Source of the DNA: Pieris napi
Taxonomy: Eukaryota > Arthropoda > Insecta > Lepidoptera > Pieridae
Direction: 5' to 3'
Assembly (NCBI RefSeq): GCF_905475465.1
Contig: NC_062257.1
Span: 1,426,001 to 1,490,000, forward strand
DNA: 64,000 bases
Below the pieces are notes generated by a model. It was given only the letters and a program-made list of their open reading frames with translations, was not told where the DNA came from and searched no databases. How positions within the stretch are numbered: the first letter of the stretch is position 1; every line of letters begins with the position of its first letter. Shown here piece after piece: positions 43,680 through 55,440 of the stretch. A program made the position numbers and the translations under genes.

Positions 43680-43905
43680 TTTATTTTAACAGAGAGTGAT
43701 TTTGTTTTTATAATTGGTAGGCATTTTTAGAATCCTTTGGTTTAGTCTTGGAATAATGCGAAAGCCACCCCAAAGGTCGGTCGTTTTGGTAGCCAATGTG
43801 GTTTTAATGGGTATAAGCGGTTCAAGAAAGAGTTCGTTTTGAGGATTTCTGGACTCTTTTTCCCTGGTCCTTTCCATTTTGTCACCCTGACTACCTGTCA
43901 TTGTT
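43680..43905 (-). repeat. Interspersed repeat, family R
   Basis: ATTGGTAGGCATTTTTAGAA, TTTGGTTTAGTC, ATGCGAAAGC, TTTTAATGGGTATA correspond in reverse to 50165-50330 (CCCACTAAAACCACC, CTAAACCAAATGATTCTAC, ATGCCTACCAACTATT). Confidence 0.55.
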
Positions 43906-44571
43906 CATGCCAGCGAAAATGTTTAATATTTTATCTGATATTCGATAAAGTTAATCTTAATTGAACAAGTGAACGAAGCAATTATAAAATGGTCTACTTA
44001 ACAGAGATAACATCTTTATATTATATTAAGAGCTTTTATTCCGAGAAAATCGTGACACAAACATCTTTTAAGTAAAAGTCCAAAGCACGCGATCCGATAG
44101 TGATGTCATTGATACACACGTCAGAACACAAAATGGCGTCAGAGAGCGTCACCCTAATCAGAAACTGACAACTGACCATACGTCAAAACGTTGATTTTGA
44201 CATACCAGACTTTGCATGTCGTGTCACCTCAAAGATCCGGCAAATTTAAAAGGAGCTATTGGTTTTATACATTTTTTCTTCTACAAATGCGCGAACCGAT
44301 CATATTTTTGATAATAATCTTTATTTTAGGGGAAAATGGGTCTTAGATTATTATCTATTATGTGTTAACTGACGTTTTATTTAATTTGTTTGTTAGTCTG
44401 TGAAATAGACGCGAGTTTTGGCCTGTCATTTAAATTTGAATTCGAAGATTTTTTGTTAGAACATTTTGGATTATAAACGAAATAGGATAAAAGTAATTGT
44501 TTTCAAGTAAAATAACAAACTCTTATAGTTTCTTAAAATACATATTTCAACAACATATTTGGACTTTTATA
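43906..44571. other. Unassigned stretch
   Basis: No gene or family recognised. Many short TGACA/TGTCA words cluster at 44100-44230. Confidence 0.45.
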
Positions 44572-44830
44572 CGACTCATTGGTCTAGTGGTTAGTACCCC
44601 TGACTGCGAATCCATGGGTCCCGGGTTCGATCCCCGGCTAACGAACATCGATGTGATGAGCATTTGGTGTTGTGCTTAGGTCTTGGGTGATTAAAAATGT
44701 ATTTATATGTCTATCTATCTATAATATCTATGTATATCCATTGTCTAGTACCCATAACACAAGCTTCACCAGCTTAGCATGGGACTCGGTCAATTGGTGT
44801 GAATTGTCTTTAAAAAAATATATATATATC
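44572..44830 (+). repeat. tRNA-derived SINE, family B, full length
   Basis: CGACTCATTGGTCTAGTGGT (box A), CGGGTTCGATCCCCGG (box B), body AACATCGATGTGATGAGCAT, TTGGTGTGAATTGTCTTTAA, then A-rich and (TA)n. Confidence 0.9.
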
Positions 44831-45424
44831 CGCATTTAAAACACTGTATCGTAAAGTGAAACATCATATGACAGAAAGTTTGATTCCTGAGAAAGGTTTA
44901 ATCATTATGTTTTTATGTAATATGCCGTCTGTTTATTTCCAATCTTTAAAATTGCTAACAATATACAGTTTAACTTGATACTTAGTTAAGTTCCTTCCTT
45001 GGTCCTTTCCATAGCTCTTTAACATCCATCTTGTCTCTGCTTTCTAGATGCCACGTATATAAATTATCCAAAATATAACGATATAAGGTAACAATTACGT
45101 CGAAAAACGAAATCCACGCGGGCGAAACAAAAAATTGTTAAAGTGTATCTCGTTTTGTACGCTGCCTTTGTAGCTTTGCGCCAGATTAAATTGACTTTTG
45201 GCCATCAAAAACGATCTAGAAAGTGGAGCATTCAGTACGAGCGAGACGCGAAAACCGGCTCATTAAAATAAAAGTGCACGCGAAACCAATGGGCAAGTTA
45301 CTCCAAATAGTGCACGCGAGCAACGCGTCTTAACTAAATTGTGTAATAGATTTCTTTCAATACAGAGGCTCACCTGATTCACCTGTTCATAGACACATTG
45401 TCAAAAAGCATGCTAATTCAATAG
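44831..45424. other. Unassigned stretch
   Basis: No repeat recognised. 45100-45330 is less AT-rich (CGAAATCCACGCGGGCGAAA, AAAAGTGCACGCGAAACCAA, ATAGTGCACGCGAGCAACGC) and may be single-copy or regulatory DNA. There is no reading frame. Confidence 0.45.
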
Positions 45425-45700
45425 TTTTTGAAGTGAAACTTCTTTCGGCGCATGAGGGTAAAATTTTTACGTGACGTTTTGATTGAGAGAGAGTGAGAAG
45501 GGCGAATTACCTTATAGAAATTCTATTTTTAAAATTAAAAGAGAATTTATGAAATTAGTATTTTATATTTTATGAAAAATAATTTATTGAAATCTCAAAT
45601 GACGAATTGTAAATTAAAATGCCACGTCATATTATCGAAGAAATAAATTTAAAAAATTAAATTTATAATTTGTATTAAATTTCGACACTTAATATTTTAA
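45425..45700 (+). mobile_element. Family G MITE (subfamily 2), right end missing
   Basis: TTTTTGAAGTGAAACTTCTT, CGGCGCATGAGGGTAAAATT, AATTACCTTATAGAAATTCT, AAATGACGAATTGTAAATTA; it stops after CGACACTTAATATTTT. Confidence 0.7.
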
Positions 45701-45785
45701 TGACAACTAAATTCATTAAATTCCAAACATATTATCTTCCCTTTGCCATAAGAAGGCTCCAGTGGGAGTCAATTCGCTAGCAAAA

Positions 45786-45822
45786 TCTGAGGCCCAGACC
45801 TAAAAAGGTAGCACTACTGATT
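45786..45822 (+). repeat. SINE family C, extreme tail
   Basis: AAATCTGAGGCCCAGACCTA then AAAAGGTAGCACTAC. Confidence 0.6.
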
Positions 45823-46147
45823 TATTTTTATTTTATGTAGTCCAAGTGTTTTCTTTTATATGTATATTTGTAGCTGTAAGAATAATAAATAAATATCTGT
45901 ATGAACCCTATATTCCACAGTAATTTCACTTATCTGGCGTGACGGGCATCTTTTGTTTTCCGCAGTTTTCACTGAACAAAGACAGGCATTGTACGTTACC
46001 GAACATTACTGGCACGATAGAACTCGCCGGTATAATCATAGAGATGCGCACGCGCATTATCACGACATAACGACAACCGGCTCACGCACGTGGCCGGGAA
46101 TGTTGTATTTAAATTACAATGGTAGTATAGTTTAAATAAATATAAAA

Positions 46148-46268
46148 TGTGGCACTACAACCTTTTTAGGTCTGGACCTCAGATTTGATTCTGTTTCATA
46201 ATGCCTGACAAGCCGTCGACTTTTTGGGTCTAAGGCAAGCCGTAGATTGAACCTACGACCTCAGGGAT
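46148..46268 (-). repeat. SINE family C, internally deleted
   Basis: GTGGCACTACAACCTTTTTA, CGTCGACTTTTTGGGTCTAA, then directly GATTGAACCTACGACCTCAG: the middle ~90 bp of the SINE are absent. Confidence 0.75.
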
Positions 46269-48140
46269 GTCAGTAGCACGAAACAAAAAGAGTTGCATAT
46301 CTGTGGTTAGTCTATACATACCAAAGACAATTGCTGACCAATCAGAAGCAAACAAAACGCGTCTGAAATTCCCCAGAACATGTGACCCTAATAATTCGCC
46401 GGCATGGCCTACTGGAAGATGACTTTCACTTTTGCCGAGCTCCATTAAATCAATAAATTTTCCCACGTGATACAATACGGTCAGTACGTACTAAGATTTT
46501 TCTCAGTGAATAAATCATAATAATAAATTAGCGATCTTGTAACTGTCAGAGCATCTGTTCGGTCAGTGAGTGATGGGGAAAAGTGAACGAAATATTTGTT
46601 GTTTTTTTCTTATCAGCCAGTCTACACTTTTTAAATATTTTCTTTTTTTTTCTTCATTATTATATAGTCTGTGCACTCAATAATGTATTCTGTGGTGAAG
46701 GAATTTTGTAACTTTTGGTAATTCAAATCAAATTTCCGCTGCGTTACTACAGTGACTGTCTTAACTATATATTAGGTACATATAAACCTTTTTACTGGAA
46801 TAGCAAGACAATTCTTATTATTATCAATTTATAAATGTATGCGCAACGCGTTGTTTCATAGCGTCAACCCGGAGGTCAAGACAGCCTTATATAGCTGACA
46901 CATGTCAAATTTGGGTCTAAGAGTAAAATAAAAAACTGTATTAAAAAAATGCCTATAGTCACTTATGATAAAGATTATAAAAAAATTTAATACACGAGTT
47001 CCGTCGTAAAGGCCTCCAAAATCTTCGCTATTTCCAATACTGATTTTTCTTCCCACTTAACAATGTATTGTGAACATTAACACTGCAAATCTGTGTTCAA
47101 ATAAACGTTACCATTCTTGTAAAAATCGCTCGTTAATTACGTAAAAACATTGTATTGTTTATGCAAATTTATAAGAAGTGAAACTGGTGCATTTATGTGG
47201 TGCAAACCGCAAAACCAGTCCGTGTCAGGAAGCGGCCTCGGGCCCTCTCCCCTCGCACTTGTTCTAGACAAAGCTTGTCCTTCATGTCACTTGTGACGCA
47301 CACAAGTGCATTGCACCAACAATATTGCCTTTTCATATCCGGTTACTAGGTCAAATTGATTCTATAATCAAAAATTCGCGTCAAGTCAATGTCAAGTTTG
47401 AAATACTTTGAAAAAGGTTATGGATTTTGACATTTGTCAGTTATAGTTCGCGCCAAATCGTGACAGTTGACGCGTAGATAAGGGAAGTTTTTTCTTTTAC
47501 CCCGTATCTTTATTTCGCCAACAATGTTACACAGACATATTATGTGTTTGCAGTTATACAACACAAAACACGATTAAATAATACAAAGAAACAACAACAA
47601 TGAATGACATATAGAAATATATTAAATAAAACACAAATCTACATAATATTGTCAGACATAAAGCTCGCAAAACGTGTTTTTAAAGTGCCAACTGTGTTCG
47701 TATGGTAATTATATTCAAGCCTTTTCCTACGCTATCGATTTTTTTTATATTTTCGAGTCAGTTTACGAGGGAAAACTATTAAAGAGCGTATTAGAAAATG
47801 AATCGCGAAATATGTTAAGCTAAGCGCAAAACTCGAAGACTGGATCCGATACGAGGAAGGTTTTTACGGAGAGAAAAATTAAAAACAAAACTGCTAGCTA
47901 AACTGGCAGCTAGTATTTAATAATTTTGTCTAATATCTGTAAAACAACCTTCGGGTTGGAAACTGTTGTGTTGTGTATTTACGAATAATGGAACACAGAG
48001 CCCCACACAACGTGATTTATATTTTTGGATCACACCATGTCTGATTAACCCATTTGATAATACAGTTAAGAAGGTGATTCGTTCTTGACTCACTTTTTTA
48101 TAGAACGAGTGGGCCAACGGGCCTAATGTTACGTGATATG
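46269..48140. other. Mostly unassigned DNA
   Basis: No coding exon recognised; frames at 46475-46230 and 47056-46856 (minus) show no motif. 47175-47340 is GC-richer with GGTGCAAACC/GTGCATTGCACC words in opposed orientation. 47950-48140 is unassigned. Confidence 0.45.
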
Positions 48141-48188
48141 ATGGACACAATTTGTTGCAGACTTCTATCTGCAACAAATTATGTCCAT
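48141..48188. other. Near-perfect short hairpin
   Basis: ATGGACACAATTTGTTGCAG-A (48141-48161) pairs with TCTGCAACAAATTATGTCCA-T (48168-48188): 21-bp arms with one mismatch, loop CTTCTA. Confidence 0.75.
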
Positions 48189-48394
48189 AATTTATTTGGA
48201 AGATAAAAACGCTTGGCAATAGTTCTAATTATATTCTTATAATTTGATTTGTTATCTTTGAAGTGTTAAGAATATGTGTGTAATGGTGAATGTGGTAAAT
48301 CACAGAACAGATTTTTTTTTTTACTTATGTAACTTTAATGACGTTGTGGTTTATGACATTTTCCTTTGAATAATTGTAATGTAAAGGGAGGGCA

Positions 48395-48570
48395 AAACTT
48401 GCTGAGTTTCTTGCCCGTTCTTCTCAGAACAAGGCCTCCTGGTAGTTTTGCGAACGGATGGCGTAGTCCTGCTCTTTCGTGAATTTTGTGAACGTTGTTG
48501 ACATTCATAAGCATGCTCTAAGAAGCATCTAAATTGAATAAACGTATTTTGATTTTGATTTATCTGAAAA
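48395..48570 (+). mobile_element. LINE 3' tail related to family T
   Basis: GAGTTTCTTGCCCGTTCTTC, GTTGACATTCATAAGCATGC, TTGAATAAACGTATTTTGAT. A variant subfamily. Confidence 0.6.
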
Positions 48571-48682
48571 ACGTCAGAAAACGTCAAAATCCTTTTGTTT
48601 CCTATTCGGTAGCAAAAAGAAATTCGCATCCCAAATTTGCCGCCCCAAAAATCTGCCGCCCTATGCTCGAGCCATTGAGGCT

Positions 48683-48741
48683 GTATACCACCAGTGGCGG
48701 TTTTACCATCATGCTGATTACAGCACCCACTGGTGGTATAC
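48683..48741. other. 15-bp perfect inverted repeat
   Basis: GTATACCACCAGTGG (48683-48697) and CCACTGGTGGTATAC (48727-48741), loop 29 bases. It lies just after the LINE tail at 48395-48570. Confidence 0.75.
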
Positions 48742-49139
48742 ACTTTTATAATAATTTCCTGAACATAATTACCCCGGAAAACCATATTAATTACTTTCAA
48801 ATATTTGCTATTTATCATTATTTGACGTACAACTTGACGTCTCTATAGAAAGTTCACATTTAATAACGTTAAAATTAACTTAAATGCCTGAAGTTAACAG
48901 AGCCTATCAAATTGTGTAAGCATTTCGTAAACATCTTTTTGTATACATTTAAATTTTAAATTATTAAAAAACTTCCAATGTAAATATTTTATTCATAACA
49001 CTCTTACTATCATTTATTTCCAAAGATTGAATGTATTTATATTAAGTATACATTATTTTGTTTGGATTGTTTGTAATAGACCCTCCATTAGGCTTCTTTA
49101 AGTTTATTTGTCGTGATATTATAATTGAAATAGTTTTAT
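48742..49139. other. Unassigned AT-rich stretch
   Basis: Nothing recognised. Confidence 0.5.
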
Positions 49140-49265
49140 TACTAGCTGCCCCCACGAACTTCGTTTCGCCTTAATATGATTTTACTTAGCCTACCCTTTC
49201 AGTTACAAAATATGGAACATTTTTCTATGTTACCCCATAGAGACTGTTCGCTTTTCCGAAATAAA
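49140..49265. repeat. Interspersed repeat, family I
   Basis: ACTAGCTGCCCCCACGAACT, TCGTTTCGCCTTAATATGAT, ATGGAACATTTTTCTATGTT, AGACTGTTCGCTTTTC; shared with 63885-64000. Confidence 0.65.
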
Positions 49266-49334
49266 AACCTTAGTACTAAATAAAACTTAATTTCAAACTT
49301 TCAAAATGTAAGGTATAAATAAAAAAATACTTGA

Positions 49335-49530
49335 ATTAGTCCGGAAATACTTCAACTAAACATAGCGGTGGTGCGCGGCAAATAACCTAAAAAAACGCTC
49401 AGTTGTGGAACGACGGAAGTCGTAACACGAGTGGAATTTCGTACTCTGCCTCGACAATGTTGAAACTCAGCTGCAGCTCAAACAACTCCTCTGATAAATG
49501 CGATAGAAGATGCAGACACCACGCAACGCA
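49335..49530 (-). mobile_element. LINE family L, coding fragment
   Basis: TAGCGGTGGTGCGCGGCAAA, AAACGCTCAGTTGTGGAACG, GAATTTCGTACTCTGCCTCG, AACTCCTCTGATAAATGCGA. Confidence 0.75.
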
Positions 49531-50019
49531 AAAGCAGCTCGTTGTACGAAAATCGTTAAAAAAATTTACGTTAAGTTAAATTTTCAGTTTGACATTCCAT
49601 ATTTATTTATTATTTCAGCAATACAAAATATATACATTATAGTTGTTTTTTTAATCTACGATAACCGATTCTGTGTTTTTAAAATCGGTCCAGTACTTTT
49701 TGAGCCAATTCATTTCAAACAAACAAACTATTTACCATTTCATAAATCGAGTTTATAAATAGTTCAAGCGTTAATATGAATGATAAATTCAATATATAAT
49801 ATTAATACTACATTAGTACTGAGAAATAATGACCGATACCGGTAGCATTTATGCAAGAAGCCGGACCCGAGACAATGTTTGTATGTATATCACGACCGCT
49901 ATATTTAAAGTGGAAAGCAGGTTTATATATTTTATTACCGTATCACGTTTATTATCTTTTAAGATAATATTTGTTAATATTTCTTTATTTACACTTCGTT
50001 GCAAATAAAAGAAACATAA

Positions 50020-50110
50020 TACATAAAAATTATAAGACGGACGGCCTTATCGCTAATAAGCAATCTCTTCCAGGCAACCCTAGTTAAAGAGAAAAACTAA
50101 AAAAAAAAGA
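50020..50110 (-). mobile_element. LINE family D 3' UTR fragment
   Basis: GGCCTTATCGCTAATAAGCA, ATCTCTTCCAGGCAACCCTA, TAAAGAGAAAAACTAA. Confidence 0.65.
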
Positions 50111-50164
50111 AACATGATGCGTGCGAAAAATATTCGGGAATACTATGGAATTTCACACATGCGT

Positions 50165-50370
50165 TTGCGCATTTATTAAATCCGTAATACCCACTAAAAC
50201 CACCTTTTCTACTCAGACAGCATCAGAGGCTTTTAGGGTCGCTTCCGCATTCATCCGGACTAAACCAAATGATTCTACAAGTAGCTCAAAATGCCTACCA
50301 ACTATTAAAACAAAATCTCTCATTGTTTTAGTGATAAATACAAAAGGTTTTTTTTTTCAAAGTTTGCGGG
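50165..50370 (+). repeat. Interspersed repeat, family R
   Basis: CCCACTAAAACCACCTTTTC, ACTAAACCAAATGATTCTAC, AAAATGCCTACCAACTATTA; a partner of 43680-43905. A short open frame here is a by-product. Confidence 0.55.
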
Positions 50371-50429
50371 ATCCGTGCGATACCTGAGCTGATAGTTAGA
50401 TTATAATAGACATAATTTTTTCTATTTCC

Positions 50430-50760
50430 GACACACAAATATACAGTATTTGCTATATTAACCTACATAGTAATAATTAAATATTGATAAATAGAAAATT
50501 CTAGCAAAGTTTGTTTCCATCTTTAATGTTGGTATTTCCTCGCTGTATTACGATACTTATTCGTTGAGAAAAGCACCAGCTCTGGGGTCACCGCAACCAG
50601 TCGCCAACTTAAATATTTAATTAGCTTTGCACTTGAACCACCTAAGAGTTTCACAAAGGGAACAAATTAAAAGTTGAGGAATGATTTATATTTGAGTTTT
50701 TCATTCTCCGCCTGCTCTGCGGCCGCGCCATCTTTTGTGCTTGTCCGAGAGAGGTAAGAC
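50430..50760 (-). pseudogene. Family P module, minus strand
   Basis: UTR signature in reverse (TATACAGTATTTGC, AACCTACATAGTAATAATTA), then CTCGCTGTATTACGATACTT, TTGAGAAAAGCACCAGCTCT, GGGGTCACCGCAACCAGTCG, and the upstream part to TTTTGTGCTTGTCCGAGAG. The frame is broken. Confidence 0.65.
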
Positions 50761-52369
50761 GGGGCTAACGTCCGGCGTCCGGCGTCCCATCCTTCAAAGG
50801 ATCGAAGACACCCGATCCGGCCGCATGCCATCGCCGTCTATTTATATAAGAGTTACTTGAATAAGGTTATATATCTCCGAATTAAAGCACAACTAGTTGT
50901 CATAGGGTGAAATGTCAACTAAATTGCGTTGGCGCGATGAGCGGTTCAGTAGACCACTGAGTGAGTTAGCGCAATCGCTGTGTATCCAAGACTTGTTATA
51001 TACAATACCGGATCAATAAGATTGTAAGGGCCTTCAGACGTACTAGAACCAGTGTCGCCGCTTAAAACCCCACCACTTCACAGTCTATATCTGTATTTAA
51101 TCACAATCTGTAGAAAATTATTAATTATCTATGTACAGTTTATTGCAATAATGCGTAATAAAATTCCAAGAATTTTGCCAACTAAAGACTACATTGTTGT
51201 CTTATGTAATTTGAAATTGCAATTAAAATAATTTTGTATGCGTTACGACATAACGACTACATATTATGTGCTATGTCTATAAAATTTTAATTTAATTTAC
51301 GCTTGAAAACTGACAATTTACGTTTTGATTTAGTCGGGATGTTTGCTTCGTTCCCGCGCTTTCTAATCTGTCAAAATTCTATATCTAATCTGTGCCTTTT
51401 GTCTTAAAAAACTAATCTGTATTATTCCCAGTATATATTATTTCTCTATGATCATCGCCAATAATTTTGATAATGGCCATACGTTTAACTGTTTATTACA
51501 TTGAAATAACTGTATGGCATAACTGTGTCTTACTAGCCAAATCATGAAGGTATCTTCTACAATCCACTAATAATAATATTTTCGCGTGTATTAAAATGAA
51601 CGATACTATTAGTCTCAGATGCGAGTTATCTACGGTCTTAAACATAGAGAAATCGGAAAGATTTACGGAAGATTACCATATTTGTTATCAAGGTCATGTA
51701 ACCATAGTAACACACTACATATGAAAACCCATGGCTGGCTTTGCTATGACTATTAAGCCCTAATCTTCGTAACTATAGAATATAAATAAAAAACATGCGA
51801 GTTGAATGTTTCAATTTGGCATCATAGAATAACATACCGATTTGGCATGTTGACAGTTGATCTGACATAAGTAGGTCACAGAGTAAACATCCGGGTTTCA
51901 AAATAATAGATACTTTATATAATGAACAAACATAAGTACTTTTAAAAGGAAAACACGATAATTGACAGTCGTAAATGCTTTTATGCATGTGGTATTTATT
52001 TTTAGCTTTTATTAGTGTGATTCTATATTTGAATAAGCGCATGTGGTGAATACCATAGAGTATCCACATTATCAACCTCCTTGGTGACACAATCTTTTTA
52101 ATCGTTACACAAGATTTAATTTGCTCTTTATACTTAGATGACATGTATGACAATAAAAGAAGTTTCGTATAGGCTGGATCCAGACGGTTTTTAATCGAGT
52201 TGGAATGTCGAAAAAACTTATGCTGAACATTAAACTACGGAAAGTTACGAACATGGACTATGTGCGCCATGACCGCTACCACTTCTTTTAATTAATTAAG
52301 GGTAAAATCCAGGGTTAACGGCGTGTTAGTGAAGGTAAAATTCATGACTTCGTAACGTGTATTGCGACT
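50761..52369. other. Unassigned DNA; one long uncharacterised frame
   Basis: GC-richer at 50765-51060 (GTCCGGCGTCCGGCGTCCCA; CACCCGATCCGGCCGCATGC), otherwise AT-rich. A 126-codon minus-strand frame at 52153-51773 has no recognised motif. Confidence 0.45.
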
Positions 52370-52384
52370 ATGGTAAACTGCGGA

Positions 52385-52430
52385 GACTGACGGCTAATGT
52401 CCAGTAATGGACAGGTACCAAAAGAAGAAT
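52385..52430 (+). mobile_element. RTE-type terminal scrap
   Basis: GACTGACGGCTAATGTCCAG, TAATGGACAGGTACC: the 'tgtccagtagtggac' ending seen in RTE-type 3' termini. Confidence 0.4.
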
Positions 52431-53739
52431 AGGTTTATGAATTAATTACACTATTGCCGCCATAGTTAAAAAGGGTTTATGACAAATATTTTATGTTAAT
52501 TATATATATTGGTTCACATATTGTTTATTCATTATATTTATAAGTAAATGCGGCACTAGCCCGAGACTAAAATTTTTGCGTTGTTTATTTCTGTACGTGT
52601 TGATTTTTAACATTAAATGTCAAATACGTTTAGTGGCATACGGGAGTCATATTTCGCGCTTTTGACTACAAATATTAGGTAAAGACATGATATTTGTCAC
52701 GAGGTTCTATCAACAGTTACATAGAGCAAATCCATAGATTTACAAATAAAAAATAAAAAAATGTGAGCCGTCACGGAACCCCTGGCAAATGTGAAACATC
52801 GACAATATTTTGTAAAAGTAATATGCAGAAAAGAACAGATTGTGATAGGAACTAAATATTATGTCATAATGATATAATAAAATATTACGATTTTTTTCCA
52901 GATAATGATGACTATTTATAGAATAAACATTTATTTTCATGAAATACAAAAATTTACGAATTTATTTCAAATTGTGACTACTTAATTCGTTTAATCAGTG
53001 ACTTCGAAATACACACACCGTACACACTACTGCATATAGACTGTATATATATATACCATCATATAGCGTCGCCACGCCAGAAATCGGTTTTACGAGCGGC
53101 TATAGATGTTACACATCAAAAATGTGTTATTCATTATAAACAATTAATTATGTGTAAGATTATTTCCAGTTAAAACACCTGTGTCGGGGATCCCAGCTCT
53201 TCATATTTTTTTTTTTTTAACTGTTTACACCATCTCCCAATTTTTTTTACAAACAGCATTACGTTACGCGTGAGTGTGGGTGCAGTTTTGTGAAGGAGTG
53301 AGTGTGAACAAACGACCTTAAAATTCAGAATTCTGCTTTTTCTACCTCTTTACCTCCATAAATATTTTCGTATTAAGGTTTTATGATTAGAAACAGTATA
53401 ATGACCTGAGCTTATGATTTATAGAACTTTCGCAGCTTAAATGTTCTTGTTATTAAAATGTTAATGGACAAGAGCAGTAAAATTTAATGTTTAAGTTGCG
53501 TCTGCATTGAAATCTACTGAATCATCAATTTTATTGCATGCAAATTTACTTTTTTTAATTGTTGAAATTGTAAATTAAAATTCTGCGCGTCTTTTACCGA
53601 TCAATAAATATAATAAAATCATTTTAGATACTTTACATTTAAACACATTTATTATTTTTATTTTTATTTAATTTATTATTTTTGATTTTTTTTGATGTGA
53701 AACCCGATTTCTGGCGTTTTTTCTAGCTATATAATGGTT
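52431..53739. other. Unassigned AT-rich stretch
   Basis: Nothing recognised on either strand; a frame at 52949-52740 (minus) is Tyr/His/Phe-rich AT noise. Confidence 0.5.
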
Positions 53740-53960
53740 TTTTTGTACCCTTTGACAAAGGCCTCCTCCAAATGAGAGAGTGGCACAGTGCACTGTGCAC
53801 TGTCCCACTCTCTGCGATGTACCTGCTTCTTCCTTAGTCTATACATCTTCTAAATTGTCTTCATCTTTTTCGTTTATTGTACTATGCACCAGCTTAATAC
53901 TTGCTCTACTTTTCTGTTCCTCTTGCCATGTGCATCGCCCATTTACTTAAATCTATTTAT
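53740..53960 (-). pseudogene. RTE-like reverse transcriptase C-terminus relic
   Basis: Complement of the 23810-24045 type: CCTTTGACAAAGGCCTCCTC, CCCACTCTCTGCGATGTACC, TAGTCTATACATCTTCTAAA, CTCTTGCCATGTGCATCGCC. A short duplication (GTGCACTGTGCACTG) interrupts it. Confidence 0.7.
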
Positions 53961-55264
53961 TTTTATTGAAACATCTGCTATCTTAGTTATTCTTCCTAAT
54001 TCTGTTTTTTTTTTCCCTTAATTCCCTTTCCCATTGATTAACACGTATTAAACTCCGTGGCTACTAGCATGTCATGTAAAACGGTCGAAACTTGGCGCTA
54101 AAGAATGTCAAATGTCAAACACGAATTGGTTTTGAAATACAGGAAAATCATAAATATCAATCGACTCTACTCATAGAGCGAACTTTTATTTATTAGCACA
54201 CCACATCACTCATAAATTATCATACTAGTGACAGCAAAATATTTGACAATTACGGAAAACATAAAATGTGAAAAAAAACAGAATAAGTACGAATTATAAA
54301 TTCAACTTCACAATTTGAGAAATAGTTATTTGATTAATAGGATAATGATAGACGTAAAACGATTTGGCAGCAGTATTTGGCGCTAAAAATTAAGGACGCG
54401 GTACAGAACACGTTTGGTTCAAATAACAATAATGTTTATTAACAAGTTCAAATATAAATAACCGGATGATGCACAATTCAACTAAGCTCTCACGAAATTT
54501 TTTCTCTCAACACTTTCACAAGTTCCACTAATTATTAACCACTTTATCGGACATCTTCAATTTGATTTACGTACTTACGCTAACCGCAGACTAGAAATCG
54601 TACAATTTATTACTAATTGTAAAATTATATTTCGGCTTTGCAATTCTGCAAAGCGGATGCCAAAGACCCTGTTATTTATAAAAATAAATTAGTGATTGCG
54701 CCATATTTAGACAGACATAGAATACTTAAGTTAAAAGAACGCTTTGAACTATAGTCGAATTTTAAAGTAGACGAAGTCAACTGACGTTTACGGTGTTGTC
54801 AGTTTTTAATGAAATAAAAATAGTGTTGTGACAAAGTAAAAACCCGTGAATTAATGATCGGTGATGGCACTAGTCGCCGCGCCGCGCTTTGTAATAAGAC
54901 GTCAAAAAACTGATTGTAGTTACATAGTACTAGTACCTAACTTATATCAGAGCACTTTTATACAATTTTGAAATAGAAATAATATTCTTTTATTGTTTGA
55001 AATGATTGACTATTCACACTCATTGTTCATTCATTTGATTGAAAAAGAACTGAACGCATCACTATTACTTTAAATATGGCAACATTATTTTACAAAGTGA
55101 CATTAGCTACTGTCAGTTGGCTTCGTCTAATTAAAAATACGACTATAGTTGACTGTATGAAAAAAGTGTTATTAAGACTATTTAACATGGCTTTAAAAGC
55201 GTTATGGAGTAAAATAATCATTAATAATTTATCAAAAACTCAATTAAAAATATTGACTGCTATA
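53961..55264. other. Unassigned AT-rich stretch
   Basis: Nothing recognised. A 76-codon frame at 55076-55306 runs into the LINE tail at its end and shows no domain. Confidence 0.5.
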
Positions 55265-55279
55265 CGTCAGAGTAGCGGA

Positions 55280-55440
55280 GACTTTCTTGTTCTTCTTACC
55301 TGCTAAGGGAGTAGTCCCTTGACTTGAGAACTGGTAGTAAATGTAAATTTAGAATCAATTTGACATCTTTTCTGTTGACGTTCATAAGTGTACTTGGTTA
55401 CATGAATCAAGTTATTTTGAGTTTGAGTCACGTGACACAA
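55280..55440 (+). mobile_element. LINE 3' tail, family T
   Basis: TTGTTCTTCTTACCTGCTAA, GACTTGAGAACTGGTAGTAA, GTTGACGTTCATAAGTGTAC, ATTTTGAGTTTGAGT. Confidence 0.75.

Noticed and set aside
44572..44640. Possible tRNA gene
   Set aside because: Identical heads with a ~170-bp shared tail and A-rich end at 12340 and 20587 show a SINE.
47175..47340. Inverted GGTGCA/TGCACC words as a foldback element
   Set aside because: Pairing is limited to short words and no boundary or second copy is visible.
48351..48818. 155-codon minus-strand frame as a gene
   Set aside because: It overlaps a LINE tail (48395-48570) and the inverted repeat at 48683-48741, with no conserved motif.
50121..50387. 88-codon + strand frame as a gene
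   Set aside because: Nearly coincides with repeat family R, whose other copy (43680-43905) encodes an unrelated broken frame.
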